Notes under the pieces: generated by a model
Seen by the model: the letters and a program-made list of their open reading frames with translations, nothing else
Told to the model about the DNA's origin: nothing
The model's database searches: none
Assembly (NCBI GenBank): GCA_022181065.1
Contig: BQMY01000116.1
Span: 35,093 to 99,092 of the forward strand
Origin: Melioribacteraceae bacterium
Lineage (GTDB): Bacteria; Bacteroidota; Ignavibacteria; Ignavibacteriales; Melioribacteraceae
Length of the DNA: 64,000 nt
Reading direction: 5' to 3'
Position numbers and translations under genes: made by a program
Shown here: positions 28,664 through 37,215 of the stretch, piece after piece
How the letters are laid out: the number at the start of each line of letters is the position of its first letter
Numbering within the stretch: the first letter of the stretch is position 1

Positions 28664-30706
28664 ATGAATAAAAGATACGCCGCAATTGCGGGTTTTGCAC
28701 TATTTTCTTTATCAATTTTCCTGCTTGTTGCATGCAGTAGCAAGCCGGTTGAAAAAATCGATTTTGCTTCTTCTATTGATTCTACGGCAAATATTGAAGA
28801 CGATTTTTACCTCTGGGCTACAGGCAAATGGGCAAATGAAACTGAAATTCCGGCCGAACGAAGCCGCTATGGCGCTTTTGAAATTCTCATTGATCAAAAT
28901 TATGATCTACTGAAAGAATTAATGAATAAAGCCGCTGCTAACAAAGAGGCTAAAGAAGGCTCCAACATGTTCAAAGTCGGTACTTTCTATTCTCTTGCGC
29001 TTGATGAAGATAAAGTGAACTCACAAGGATATGACCCTATTAAAGGTGAACTTGAAAGAATTGATAAGGTATCCGACAAAGAGTCCCTTATAAAAGAACT
29101 TGCACACATGCATCTTTACACTTCATCTCCCGCATTCTACTTTTTCTCAAGTCAGGACGCGAAAAACAGTTCCATGGTTATGGCAAGAGTTTATCAGGGT
29201 GGGCTGGGATTACCCGATCGCGACTACTACACTGAAGAGGATGACCATTCAAAAGAAGTCAGAACCAAATATGTCGAGCATATGACCAATATGTTCAAGC
29301 TTATCGGTTACTCTGAAGAAGACGCAGCCTCAAACGCTGAAAATGTAATGAACTTCGAAACCCGTCTTGCGGAGGCTTCATTAACCAGAAAAGAATCTCG
29401 GAATCCGCAAAAGACTTACAATAAAATGACGCTCACTGAAGTGAAGGAGCTTATGCCATCCTTCAACTGGGATATATTCCTTACTGAACTTGGTGTTCCA
29501 AATCCCGGCGATATTAACGTAAGTATGCCCGATTTTATGAAAGAAGTAAGTGTTATGGTTGATGATGTTCCCTTGGAATCATGGCAAAAATATATGAAAT
29601 GGAAAGTTGTTGATAACATGGCTCCATACCTTTCAAAAGATTTTGTTGATGAAAACTTCGCGTTTAACGGTAAATTCCTTAATGGAACTCCCGAAATGCT
29701 ACCAAGATGGAAAAGAGCCCTGAACGCTACAAATGGAGTATTGGGCGAAGTAGTAGGTCAGGTGTATGTAGAGAAAAACTTCCCGCCAGAAGCAAAAGCT
29801 CGCGCGAAAAAAATTGTGAATAATCTTACCGAAGTGCTGAATGAAAGAATCAAACAACTTGACTGGATGAGCAATGAAACCAAAGAAAAAGCTCTCGAAA
29901 AACTTGCTGCCTTTAATGTTAAAATAGGTTACCCCGATAAATGGCGCGATTACTCCGGACTCGAAATCAAAAACGACTCTTATGCCGCGAACATAATGCG
30001 CTCCAACTATTTTGACTCAAAATTTGATTACTCAAAAATTGGCAAACCTGTTGACCGCGATGAGTGGGGAATGACTCCCCAGACAGTTAACGCCTATTAC
30101 CATCCGATATTGAATGAAATTGTTTTCCCTGCTGCGATCCTCCAGCCTCCATTCTTCTACAAGGATGCCGACGATGCCGCCAACTACGGCGCGATGGGTT
30201 GTGTTATAGGTCATGAAATTACTCACGGCTTCGATGATCAGGGAAGACAATACGCAGCTGATGGTAACCTTACTGACTGGTGGACCGAAGAAGACAGCAG
30301 AAAATTTGATGTAAAAGCCAAACAAATTATTGACCAGTATAACGGCTATGAAGCGCTTGAAGGTCATTTTGTTGATGGCGACCTTACCCAGGGCGAAAAC
30401 ATTGCTGATCTTGGTGGAGTTACAATTGCTTTCAACGCCTTTAAAACTACAGAACAATATAAAGCAAATGATGAAATTGATGGTTTTACTCCTGCTCAGA
30501 GATTTTTCCTTTCATACGCTACAGTGTGGAAAAGCAAGATCAGAGATGAAAACCTTAAATTAAGATTAAAAACAGATGTACATTCTCCAGCGCATTACCG
30601 GGTAATAGGTCCATTGAGTAATATTCCCGAATTTGCGGAAGCTTTCGGTATCAAAACCGGCACACCGATGGTAAAAGCTGAAGAAGAGAGAATATTTATC
30701 TGGTAA
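28664..30706 (+). CDS. M13 family metallopeptidase (neprilysin/PepO-like) lipoprotein
   Basis: A 680-residue zinc endopeptidase that cuts short peptides. A lipoprotein signal (FLLVACSSKP) anchors it in a membrane. The zinc site is H517-E518-x-x-H521 (VIGHEITHGFDDQG), with the third ligand Glu in ENIADLGG. The conserved NAYYHP (substrate binding) and QPPFF segments are also there. The length fits the family. It follows the serine hydrolase by 56 bp on the same strand, so co-transcription is possible. Confidence 0.94.
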   Translation: MNKRYAAIAGFALFSLSIFLLVACSSKPVEKIDFASSIDSTANIEDDFYLWATGKWANETEIPAERSRYGAFEILIDQNYDLLKELMNKAAANKEAKEGSNMFKVGTFYSLALDEDKVNSQGYDPIKGELERIDKVSDKESLIKELAHMHLYTSSPAFYFFSSQDAKNSSMVMARVYQGGLGLPDRDYYTEEDDHSKEVRTKYVEHMTNMFKLIGYSEEDAASNAENVMNFETRLAEASLTRKESRNPQKTYNKMTLTEVKELMPSFNWDIFLTELGVPNPGDINVSMPDFMKEVSVMVDDVPLESWQKYMKWKVVDNMAPYLSKDFVDENFAFNGKFLNGTPEMLPRWKRALNATNGVLGEVVGQVYVEKNFPPEAKARAKKIVNNLTEVLNERIKQLDWMSNETKEKALEKLAAFNVKIGYPDKWRDYSGLEIKNDSYAANIMRSNYFDSKFDYSKIGKPVDRDEWGMTPQTVNAYYHPILNEIVFPAAILQPPFFYKDADDAANYGAMGCVIGHEITHGFDDQGRQYAADGNLTDWWTEEDSRKFDVKAKQIIDQYNGYEALEGHFVDGDLTQGENIADLGGVTIAFNAFKTTEQYKANDEIDGFTPAQRFFLSYATVWKSKIRDENLKLRLKTDVHSPAHYRVIGPLSNIPEFAEAFGIKTGTPMVKAEEERIFIW

Positions 30707-30844
30707 TAAAAAATTGGCTATGTAAATTTAGATCGTGTCGCCTCTCGGGGTGGCACATCTTCTCCTGAAATTTTTATCCTTGTTAACCCCATTTTCGGGA
30801 TTATGTTCTGAAATATTAAATCTACTTTAATAAAAGGAAAATCT

Positions 30845-31774
30845 ATGAACGCACTCCAGGTAAAAAATCTTACTAAAAGATTTGATAACGTGGTTGCGGT
30901 GAATAGCGCGAACTTCGAGGTACCCGAAGATACTATCTTTGGTCTGATCGGGCGAAACGGAGCGGGCAAAACTACCACAATCAGAATGATGATGAATATC
31001 TACTTGCCGGATGAAGGTGAAGTGATATTCAGAGGTAACAAAGTTGGACAGGAATTCAAAGACAGGGTCGGCTACCTCCCCGAGGAAAGAGGTTTATACA
31101 AAAAAATGAAAGTAATTGATACACTCAATTACCTCGCTGAACTCAAGGGTAAATCGGGTAAAGCCGTTACCAAAAAAGCTTATGAATACCTCGAAAGATT
31201 TGATCTGAAAGATCGCGCTAACTCAAAACTTGAAGAACTTTCAAAAGGTAATCAGCAGAAGGTGCAATTCATTTCCACAATTCTGCACGACCCTGAGTTT
31301 ATTATACTGGATGAACCTTTCTCCGGACTCGATCCAATAAACACTAATCTTCTCAAAGAGATAATTCTGGATATGAAGAAAGAGAAAAAAGTAATTATAT
31401 TCTCCACCCACCTGATGGATTTCGCCGAAAAAATGTGTGATCACATAGCTATGATCGATAATGGTAAAATTATTCTGTCAGGTGCTCTTAAAGAAATAAA
31501 ACAAAAATATTCTCAAAATAACGTCAGCTTGAATTATACCGGTGATATTTCATTCCTCGATAGTCTGCCTTTTGTTGAAAAAGTGGAAAATTTCGGCAAC
31601 ACAACCGGAATTAGAGTTAAAAGTAATGATGACACACAAAATCTCCTGCGCGCACTGCTCGATCATAATGTAATTGTAAATAAATTCGACGCTAATGAAA
31701 TCTCACTCCATGAAATATTTGTGAGTCTTGCAGGAACTGAAGTGGAAGCAGTTGAGAAGGAGGTGAAAAAATGA
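30845..31774 (+). CDS. ABC transporter ATP-binding protein, NatA-like
   Basis: A 309-residue ATPase with Walker A (GRNGAGKTT), Q loop, signature LSKGNQQK, Walker B (FIILDEPFSGLD) and the switch His (FSTHLMD). The C-terminal roughly 90 residues form an extra domain common in ABC-2 exporters of the NatA/CcmA type. It overlaps the permease gene by 4 bp (ATGA), so the two are translationally coupled. Sodium export, drug export or another cargo cannot be told apart here. Confidence 0.93.
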   Translation: MNALQVKNLTKRFDNVVAVNSANFEVPEDTIFGLIGRNGAGKTTTIRMMMNIYLPDEGEVIFRGNKVGQEFKDRVGYLPEERGLYKKMKVIDTLNYLAELKGKSGKAVTKKAYEYLERFDLKDRANSKLEELSKGNQQKVQFISTILHDPEFIILDEPFSGLDPINTNLLKEIILDMKKEKKVIIFSTHLMDFAEKMCDHIAMIDNGKIILSGALKEIKQKYSQNNVSLNYTGDISFLDSLPFVEKVENFGNTTGIRVKSNDDTQNLLRALLDHNVIVNKFDANEISLHEIFVSLAGTEVEAVEKEVKK

Positions 31775-33039
31775 TAAACCGGCGTGTAATCACCGTAATT
31801 AAAAGAGAATTTAAAGAAAAACTTCTCTCAAAAGCATTTATAATTTCTACTTTGCTCATCCCTGTATTTATGTTTGGTATCCTCGGGCTTCAGACTGTTT
31901 TTATGAGTATCGAGGGGGATGATGGAACAAACCTTCTTATTGTATCGGAAAGTAGCGAGATCACATCAAAACTACAGACCGAACTTGCTGACAAAGACTA
32001 TGTTACAGAAGGCAAATATCTGCTAACATATAAAACTGTTAATGAAGGGAGCAGAGATGAAATAATTAAAGAAAACAAAAATGATCTTCTCGGGGAATCC
32101 CTCACCGGAGTGATATACATTCCACAAGATGCTCTTGAGAAAAAAGAGATTGAGTATTACTCGAAAAATACAAGTAACATCTCAATTTTCGACAATCTTC
32201 GCGGACCGGTAAACAGCATTCTGATGAACATCTACTTTCAGGATAAAAACCTGAATGAGGATGATCTTGTATTTGCGCAGCGCTGGGTGGATTTTAACGG
32301 GTTTAAGGTATCAGAAAGTGATGAGATCAAAGAAGAAGGTGTAGGAAACCGTATTCTTTCTTATTTGTTTACTTTCCTGCTCTATATGTCGCTGCTAATA
32401 TTCGGGTCCATGATGCTGCGAGCGGTGGTTGAAGAAAAAAACAACCGTATTGTGGAAGTGCTTCTTTCTTCACTCCACGCAAAAGAATTAATGACAGGCA
32501 AGATCCTGGGAAATACTATCGTTGGCCTAATCCAGATGACTATCTGGCTGCTGCCTGTAATGGTTGTTATCTCATCGACGATATTTGTACTTCCGCCCAA
32601 ATTTACCATCGACCTTACAATGGGGCATATAGGTTATCTACTCTTTAATTTCTTTGTAGGATTGATGACTTACCTCGGTCTTTTCGCTACAGTAGGCGCG
32701 ATCTTCGATAATGAACAAGATGCGCAATCGGGTATGTGGCCAATCATGCTGCTAATCATGATTCCATTTTTTATGTCATTCTCAATGATCAAAAACCCGA
32801 ATAACTCTATGGCGATGATCGGCTCAATGTCTCCATTCGCTTCGCTGATTATCATGCCCGCGAGAATGACTCTGGTAGATGTACCTGCATGGCAGATAAT
32901 AACGAGTATGGCCGTTAACATCGGTACACTTTCAGTAATCTTTCCCATTGCCGGAAAAATTTACAGAGTGGGAATACTCATGACCGGTAAAAAGCCAAAA
33001 TTGAAAGAAATTATCGGCTGGATAAAAGCAAAGAATTAA
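31771..33039 (+). CDS. ABC-2 type permease, NatB-like
   Basis: A 422-residue membrane protein. The first membrane segment (about 22-45) follows a KREFKEKLLSKAFI start typical of NatB-like permeases. A large extracytoplasmic domain (about 50-200) comes next, then five or six membrane segments (about 210-400), with the conserved EEKNNRIVEVLLSS cytoplasmic helix that touches the ATPase. It forms the exporter with the preceding ATP-binding protein, overlapping it by 4 bp. A terminator hairpin follows at 33048. Confidence 0.92.
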   Translation: MINRRVITVIKREFKEKLLSKAFIISTLLIPVFMFGILGLQTVFMSIEGDDGTNLLIVSESSEITSKLQTELADKDYVTEGKYLLTYKTVNEGSRDEIIKENKNDLLGESLTGVIYIPQDALEKKEIEYYSKNTSNISIFDNLRGPVNSILMNIYFQDKNLNEDDLVFAQRWVDFNGFKVSESDEIKEEGVGNRILSYLFTFLLYMSLLIFGSMMLRAVVEEKNNRIVEVLLSSLHAKELMTGKILGNTIVGLIQMTIWLLPVMVVISSTIFVLPPKFTIDLTMGHIGYLLFNFFVGLMTYLGLFATVGAIFDNEQDAQSGMWPIMLLIMIPFFMSFSMIKNPNNSMAMIGSMSPFASLIIMPARMTLVDVPAWQIITSMAVNIGTLSVIFPIAGKIYRVGILMTGKKPKLKEIIGWIKAKN

Positions 33040-33047
33040 CATCCATC

Positions 33048-33082
33048 AAAGTCCTTCTCTTTATCAAGGGAAGGACTTTTTC
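33048..33082 (+). terminator. Terminator of the ABC exporter operon
   Basis: AAAGTCCTTC pairs with GAAGGACTTT, followed by TTC and A/T-rich sequence. It begins 9 bp after the stop at 33039 and belongs to the same hairpin family as 5302-5330. Confidence 0.75.
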
Positions 33083-33099
33083 TAATTATAAAACGCTTT

Positions 33100-33531
33100 C
33101 GTTTTTGTCCCCCTTGGAAGGGGGAAATTCCGATGGTAATCGGAATGGGGGATGATCCAAAGTCATAAAAGATGTAATAAATCATTCTCCCCTCAATTTA
33201 ACAAAGGAGCGTAGGGTATCCAGTTAATAAAAGTAATTCTCGCTTTTAACCAACCGGAGCTCATTCCGGTTGGTGAACCCTTCGACTAGCTCAGGACACC
33301 GCCTGTTGCATACAGCGTTTTCGGGGAACCACGAAATGAATCTCCCGAAAAAACCCGAGACTAATTATGTAATCATCTAAATACGGAAAACGAATCGCGG
33401 CTTAAATAAGCAGGTCATTCTCCCCTCCATTTAACAAAGGAGCGCAGAGTATCAAGTTAATAAAAGCTAATCCTCGATTTTAACCAACCTGACCCCATTC
33501 CGGTTGGTGAGCCTGTCGAACCACGGAATGG
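33100..33531. repeat. Intergenic repeats: module-A-like element and a ~100 bp direct repeat
   Basis: No gene in this stretch. At 33105-33160 is a module-A-like element with a third stem version: CCCCCTTGGAAGGGGG, then ATTCCGATGGTAATCGGAAT, then GGGGGATGAT. Two diverged direct repeats follow (about 33182-33280 and 33417-33512). Each contains CATTCTCCCCTC, TTTAACAAAGGAGCG, AGTTAATAAAAG and a final hairpin. In the first that hairpin is ACCAACCGGA (33249-33258) with TCCGGTTGGT (33265-33274). Both are followed by GGTGA and a fragment of the common TCGAC-rich extragenic repeat. Confidence 0.7.
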
Positions 33532-33538
33532 ATTAAAC

Positions 33539-34843
33539 CTACTCAATCACCTCATAAATTATTTCATGACCACCGAAACTTCCCTGTGAAACTTCAATCG
33601 CGCGATTTATTCTTGTTACCGCGCCTTCAATTGAGTTTTTGTCATCGGTGTAAATCTCACAAACCAGATCACCTTCTTTCACATAATCACCAAGTTTCGG
33701 AATAAACTTCAAACCTGCTTTCGGATTGATAATATCTTCTTTGGTTCTTCTTCCTGCACCGAGTTCAAGTCCGGCAACACCAACCTCAAAAGTATCAATT
33801 TTATTCACAAAACCGGTCTTGGCGGCATATACCTTTTCATGATGAATCGCGGCGGGATACCTGCCCGGGAACTTAATCAACTCAACATCGCCACCCTGTA
33901 ACCCGACCATTTCCACAAACTTGTCGAACGCCTCACCCGATTTCACCAGTTTCTTTGAAATCTCTACACCTTCTTCAATTGAACCGGCTTTACCGCCAAG
34001 GTAAATCATCGCACCTGAGAGTTTAAATGTCACCTTGTTCAAATCCGGGATATCCTCTCCTTTGAGAACCTTGATCGATTCATACACTTCAAGCCAGTTA
34101 CCGATATAATGCCCCAGCGGTTGATTCATATCGGTAATTATACCTATGACCTTTTTATCAAATGCCTTTGCGGTATTTATCAAAGACATCGCTAAAGCTC
34201 GTGAATCTTCAACGGTTTTCATAAAGGCACCGCTTCCTGTTTTTACATCGAGAACCAATCCATCGATACCTTCAGCAAGTTTTTTGCTCATGATGCTGGC
34301 GGTAATCAGGGGTATCGACTCGACCGTAGCGGTAACATCCCGCAACGAGTAGATAAGTTTATCGGCGGGTGCAATTTCTTTTGTTTGTCCAATTAGTACC
34401 GCGCCACATTTAGCTATCACATCCTTATACTCTGCCAGATCAAGAGACGTATTAAATCCGGGAATCGCTTCAAGTTTGTCGAGGGTTCCCCCGGTATGAC
34501 CAAGTCCGCGTCCGGATATCATTGGTACATTCACCCCGGCTGCGGCGACTATCGGTGCCAAAATTAGTGAAGTTTTATCTCCCACTCCTCCCGTGGAATG
34601 TTTATCCACTTTACTTCCGGGAATTTCGGAAAGATCAATCACTTCACCCGAATATAACATCGCGTTGGTTAACGCTGCTGTTTCTTCGGTATTCATTCCT
34701 GAAAAATAGGCAGCCATTAAAAAGGCGGAAAATTGATAATCGGGAATTTTCCCTGCTGTATAGGAATTTATCAGGTACAATATTTCTTCGGTTGAAAGAT
34801 TACCGCCGTCACGTTTTTTTCTTATCAGTTCTGTAGTATTCAT
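33539..34843 (-). CDS. deoA: Pyrimidine-nucleoside / thymidine phosphorylase
   Basis: A 434-residue cytosolic enzyme that splits thymidine or uridine with phosphate into base and pentose 1-phosphate. I chose ATG 34843 (MNTTELIRKKRDGGNL), the usual family start; an in-frame upstream ATG at 34900 would add 19 residues. Motifs: KHSTGGVGDKTS (phosphate binding), SGRGLGHTGGTLDKLE (family signature) and DVKTGSGAFMKT. The C-terminal domain is complete (GAGRRTKEDIINPKAG). Length and sequence fit the pyrimidine-nucleoside phosphorylase type (Pdp) as well as DeoA, so the range of bases used is open. Confidence 0.93.
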   Translation of the reverse strand: MNTTELIRKKRDGGNLSTEEILYLINSYTAGKIPDYQFSAFLMAAYFSGMNTEETAALTNAMLYSGEVIDLSEIPGSKVDKHSTGGVGDKTSLILAPIVAAAGVNVPMISGRGLGHTGGTLDKLEAIPGFNTSLDLAEYKDVIAKCGAVLIGQTKEIAPADKLIYSLRDVTATVESIPLITASIMSKKLAEGIDGLVLDVKTGSGAFMKTVEDSRALAMSLINTAKAFDKKVIGIITDMNQPLGHYIGNWLEVYESIKVLKGEDIPDLNKVTFKLSGAMIYLGGKAGSIEEGVEISKKLVKSGEAFDKFVEMVGLQGGDVELIKFPGRYPAAIHHEKVYAAKTGFVNKIDTFEVGVAGLELGAGRRTKEDIINPKAGLKFIPKLGDYVKEGDLVCEIYTDDKNSIEGAVTRINRAIEVSQGSFGGHEIIYEVIE

Positions 34844-35008
34844 AATATCCGTTTTCTCAATTTTTAACCATATAATATAATAAAAATAAGATTTATGCAT
34901 CAGTTATACATCGTTATTCCGTGCATGTTCATTGAATTTAAACCGCTATTTCGATATTATCAATATTGAATAATTTCTAATAGTAATCTAAAAACCGGGG
35001 ATAAAATT

Positions 35009-36256
35009 ATGTTTGATCCAAATTATAAGTTTACTGTAGTTGATCGTTTTTTAAAGTATGTTAAAATCGACACCCAGTCTGATGAAGAATCAACAACATT
35101 TCCAAGTGACCCAAAACAGCTTGAACTCTCTAAAATACTCGTTGAAGAATTGAAAGAAATTGGAATGTCAGATGTTGTAATGGACGAAAACGGCTATGTT
35201 ATGGCTACGCTTCCATCAAATACAGAAAAAGATGTTCCTGTAATCGGGTTTATTGCTCACGTTGATACATCACCTGCTGTTTCAGGTAAAGATGTAAAAC
35301 CGATAATCCACAAAAACTATCAGGGTGGCGATATTGCTCTTCCGAACGGCGGCTTCGTCATCAAGGCAGATGAAAACCCTGAAATGAAAGATATGATTGG
35401 TTACGATATCATCACAACTGATGGCACAACACTACTTGGAGCTGATGATAAAGCCGGTATCGCTGAAATTATGGATGGAATGGAATATCTCATCAAACAT
35501 CCTGAAATCAAACATGGAACCCTGAAAGTATGTTTTACACCCGACGAAGAAGTTGGTCGCGGTACAGAAAAATTTGACGTTGAGAAATTTGGCGCGAAAT
35601 ACGCTTATACTCTTGATGGTGGAACAGTTGGCGAACTCGAAACAGAAACCTTCAGCGCTGATGGTGCGGTTGTTAAATTTACCGGAATCAACGTTCACCC
35701 CGGTTATGCGAAAGATAAAATGGTAAACTCAATCAAAGTCGCGTCAAAATTTATTGACCTGCTTCCAAAAGACACATTTTCTCCTGAAACCACATCAGGA
35801 CGTGAAGGTTTCGTACACTGTGTAAGTATGCAGGGAAATGAAGAATCAACCACCTGCAAATTTATTGTGAGAGATTTCGACGACAAAAAACTCGCGGAAT
35901 ACGAAGAACGACTCGAAGGTTATGCGAAAGAAGCAGTTGCAGCATTCCCCGGCGCAAAATATGAATTACAGGTAATTGAGCAGTACAGAAATATGTACAA
36001 TGTTCTGAAACATCATCCTGAAATTGAAGCACACGCGGTAGAAGCGCTCAAACGCCTCGATATTAAACCTATCCAGCACCCGATCAGAGGTGGTACAGAT
36101 GGCGCGAGACTAAGCTTCATGGGGCTTCCTACTCCTAACATATTCGCAGGCGGTCATAACTTCCACGCCAACACTGAATATGTCGCTATTCAGGATATGC
36201 AGCTTGCAACAAAGGTTGTAGTTGAACTAGCGCAGGTCTGGGAAGAAAAAGCCTAA
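35009..36256 (+). CDS. pepT: Peptidase T (tripeptidase, M20B)
   Basis: A 415-residue cytosolic zinc aminotripeptidase. Motifs: FIAHVDTSPAVSG (metal His and Asp), LLGADDKAGIAEIMD (bridging Asp), TPDEEVGRGTEKFD (catalytic Glu pair), ALDGG-type segment YTLDGGTVGELE, PIRGGTDGARLS and AGGHNFHANTEYV. Length and order match PepT proteins. It would finish digestion of peptides released by the exported peptidases of the region. A terminator follows at 36278. Confidence 0.96.
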   Translation: MFDPNYKFTVVDRFLKYVKIDTQSDEESTTFPSDPKQLELSKILVEELKEIGMSDVVMDENGYVMATLPSNTEKDVPVIGFIAHVDTSPAVSGKDVKPIIHKNYQGGDIALPNGGFVIKADENPEMKDMIGYDIITTDGTTLLGADDKAGIAEIMDGMEYLIKHPEIKHGTLKVCFTPDEEVGRGTEKFDVEKFGAKYAYTLDGGTVGELETETFSADGAVVKFTGINVHPGYAKDKMVNSIKVASKFIDLLPKDTFSPETTSGREGFVHCVSMQGNEESTTCKFIVRDFDDKKLAEYEERLEGYAKEAVAAFPGAKYELQVIEQYRNMYNVLKHHPEIEAHAVEALKRLDIKPIQHPIRGGTDGARLSFMGLPTPNIFAGGHNFHANTEYVAIQDMQLATKVVVELAQVWEEKA

Positions 36257-36277
36257 ACTCCTTTTAACCAGTTTATA

Positions 36278-36308
36278 AAGCCGGAAGCATGTTGTTTCCG
36301 GCTTTTTT
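36278..36308 (+). terminator. Intrinsic terminator of pepT
   Basis: AAGCCGGAA (36278-36286) pairs perfectly with TTCCGGCTT (36296-36304), then TTTTAA. It lies 21 bp after the pepT stop. Confidence 0.9.
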
Positions 36309-36374
36309 AATTTTTAAGTAAATCCCGTGATAACCTCAATATTCTGCGTTAAACAATAATTATTCAATTCTGAA

Positions 36375-36695
36375 TTATTTATTAAAATTATTCAACCGCA
36401 TACCAGCATCGATAACCCGGTCAATACCTAAAATATATTGACTTAACGTAAGCGAGTCGATACCTGACACAAATAATCCGAGGGCAGCCCCAACTGTAAT
36501 ACTTAAAAATTATATACTGTAGTATTGGAAGGTGTAATTCATAAAACTTCCATTGTAGACATCATAATTCCCTTCAAAAGAAACATTCTGAACATTTTGC
36601 CATAATTCAATACACCTTTGACCAATTTTATCGACTATTTTACAGTATTATCTCACTGGTAGTTTGTTGAGCAAATTTTCTAATGATAATCTCAT
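36375..36695 (-). pseudogene. Decayed small gene with two in-frame TAA codons
   Basis: From ATG 36695 one frame of 107 codons runs to a TAA at 36375-36377, broken only by two internal TAA codons (codon 16 and one at 36510-36512). Between and after them the translation looks like real protein: MRLSLENLLNKLPVR, then VDKIGQRCIELWQNVQ, then ITVGAALGLFVSGIDSLTL. Both stops could come from CAA (Gln) by a single C-to-T change. The ATG overlaps the stop of the upstream gene (ATGA at 36692-36695), as in translationally coupled pairs. I read it as a recently inactivated partner of the gene at 36692-37027. I do not recognise a family. Confidence 0.5.
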
Positions 36696-37027
36696 TTTAT
36701 TACAACCTTACCAATTTTCACTCTTTCAGTCCATGTAAATGGAAATTTTTCATAAGTTGCTATCTTCATATTCTTCTGTTCGATATCTAAAATGACATAC
36801 CCCGAGGGTACATTAAAATCCCTTGTATAATAATCCTTAAAACGTTTATGCTCATGGACATAACGTTTTAAATCCAATTTAATCCATTTAATATCTTCAA
36901 AATAAATCTGTGGTGAGGGAACCAGCTTTTTTTCAACTGCTTGCGTATTTCCTAAAACCGCAAATAATAGCAATGCTGTTAAAACGCCTATTACTAAACT
37001 CTTCAAATCAATATTTAATTTTTTCAC
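36692..37027 (-). CDS. Small exported or membrane-anchored hypothetical protein
   Basis: A 111-residue protein starting at GTG 37027, 4 bp after a strong GGAGG. A hydrophobic N-terminal segment (about 10-30, SLVIGVLTALLLFAVLG) is a signal peptide or anchor. The rest is a small basic, beta-rich domain with many aromatic residues (YYTRDFNVPSGYVILDIE). I do not recognise it. It is divergent from the propeller operon at 37216, with 188 bp between, and its stop overlaps the start of a decayed gene. Confidence 0.65.
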   Translation of the reverse strand: MKKLNIDLKSLVIGVLTALLLFAVLGNTQAVEKKLVPSPQIYFEDIKWIKLDLKRYVHEHKRFKDYYTRDFNVPSGYVILDIEQKNMKIATYEKFPFTWTERVKIGKVVIK

Positions 37028-37142
37028 ATGTCCTCCTTTGAGATTATTTAATTAGTAATATAGTCATCTGACAATTATTTAAATATTAAATATTTGATTA
37101 AAATTTAATTTGATTGCAAGATGAAAATATTTAAAATAAATT

Positions 37143-37171
37143 TTTGTTACATCTTCGCTTTTAGTCCGACT
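37143..37171 (+). promoter_or_regulatory. Bipartite promoter element TTTGTTAC-N17-GACT (propeller operon)
   Basis: TTTGTTAC (37143-37150), 17 bp, GACT (37168-37171), then CTATATA. The ATG of the next gene is 45 bp after GACT and follows AGGAG. The same two blocks with the same 17 bp gap occur before the sigma gene (53380) and the caspase operon (53250, minus strand). This suits -35 and -10 boxes of an ECF-type sigma factor. Confidence 0.65.
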
Positions 37172-37215
37172 CTATATATAAACCGGTAATCTTCCACCTT
37201 AATCAGGAGTTAAAA

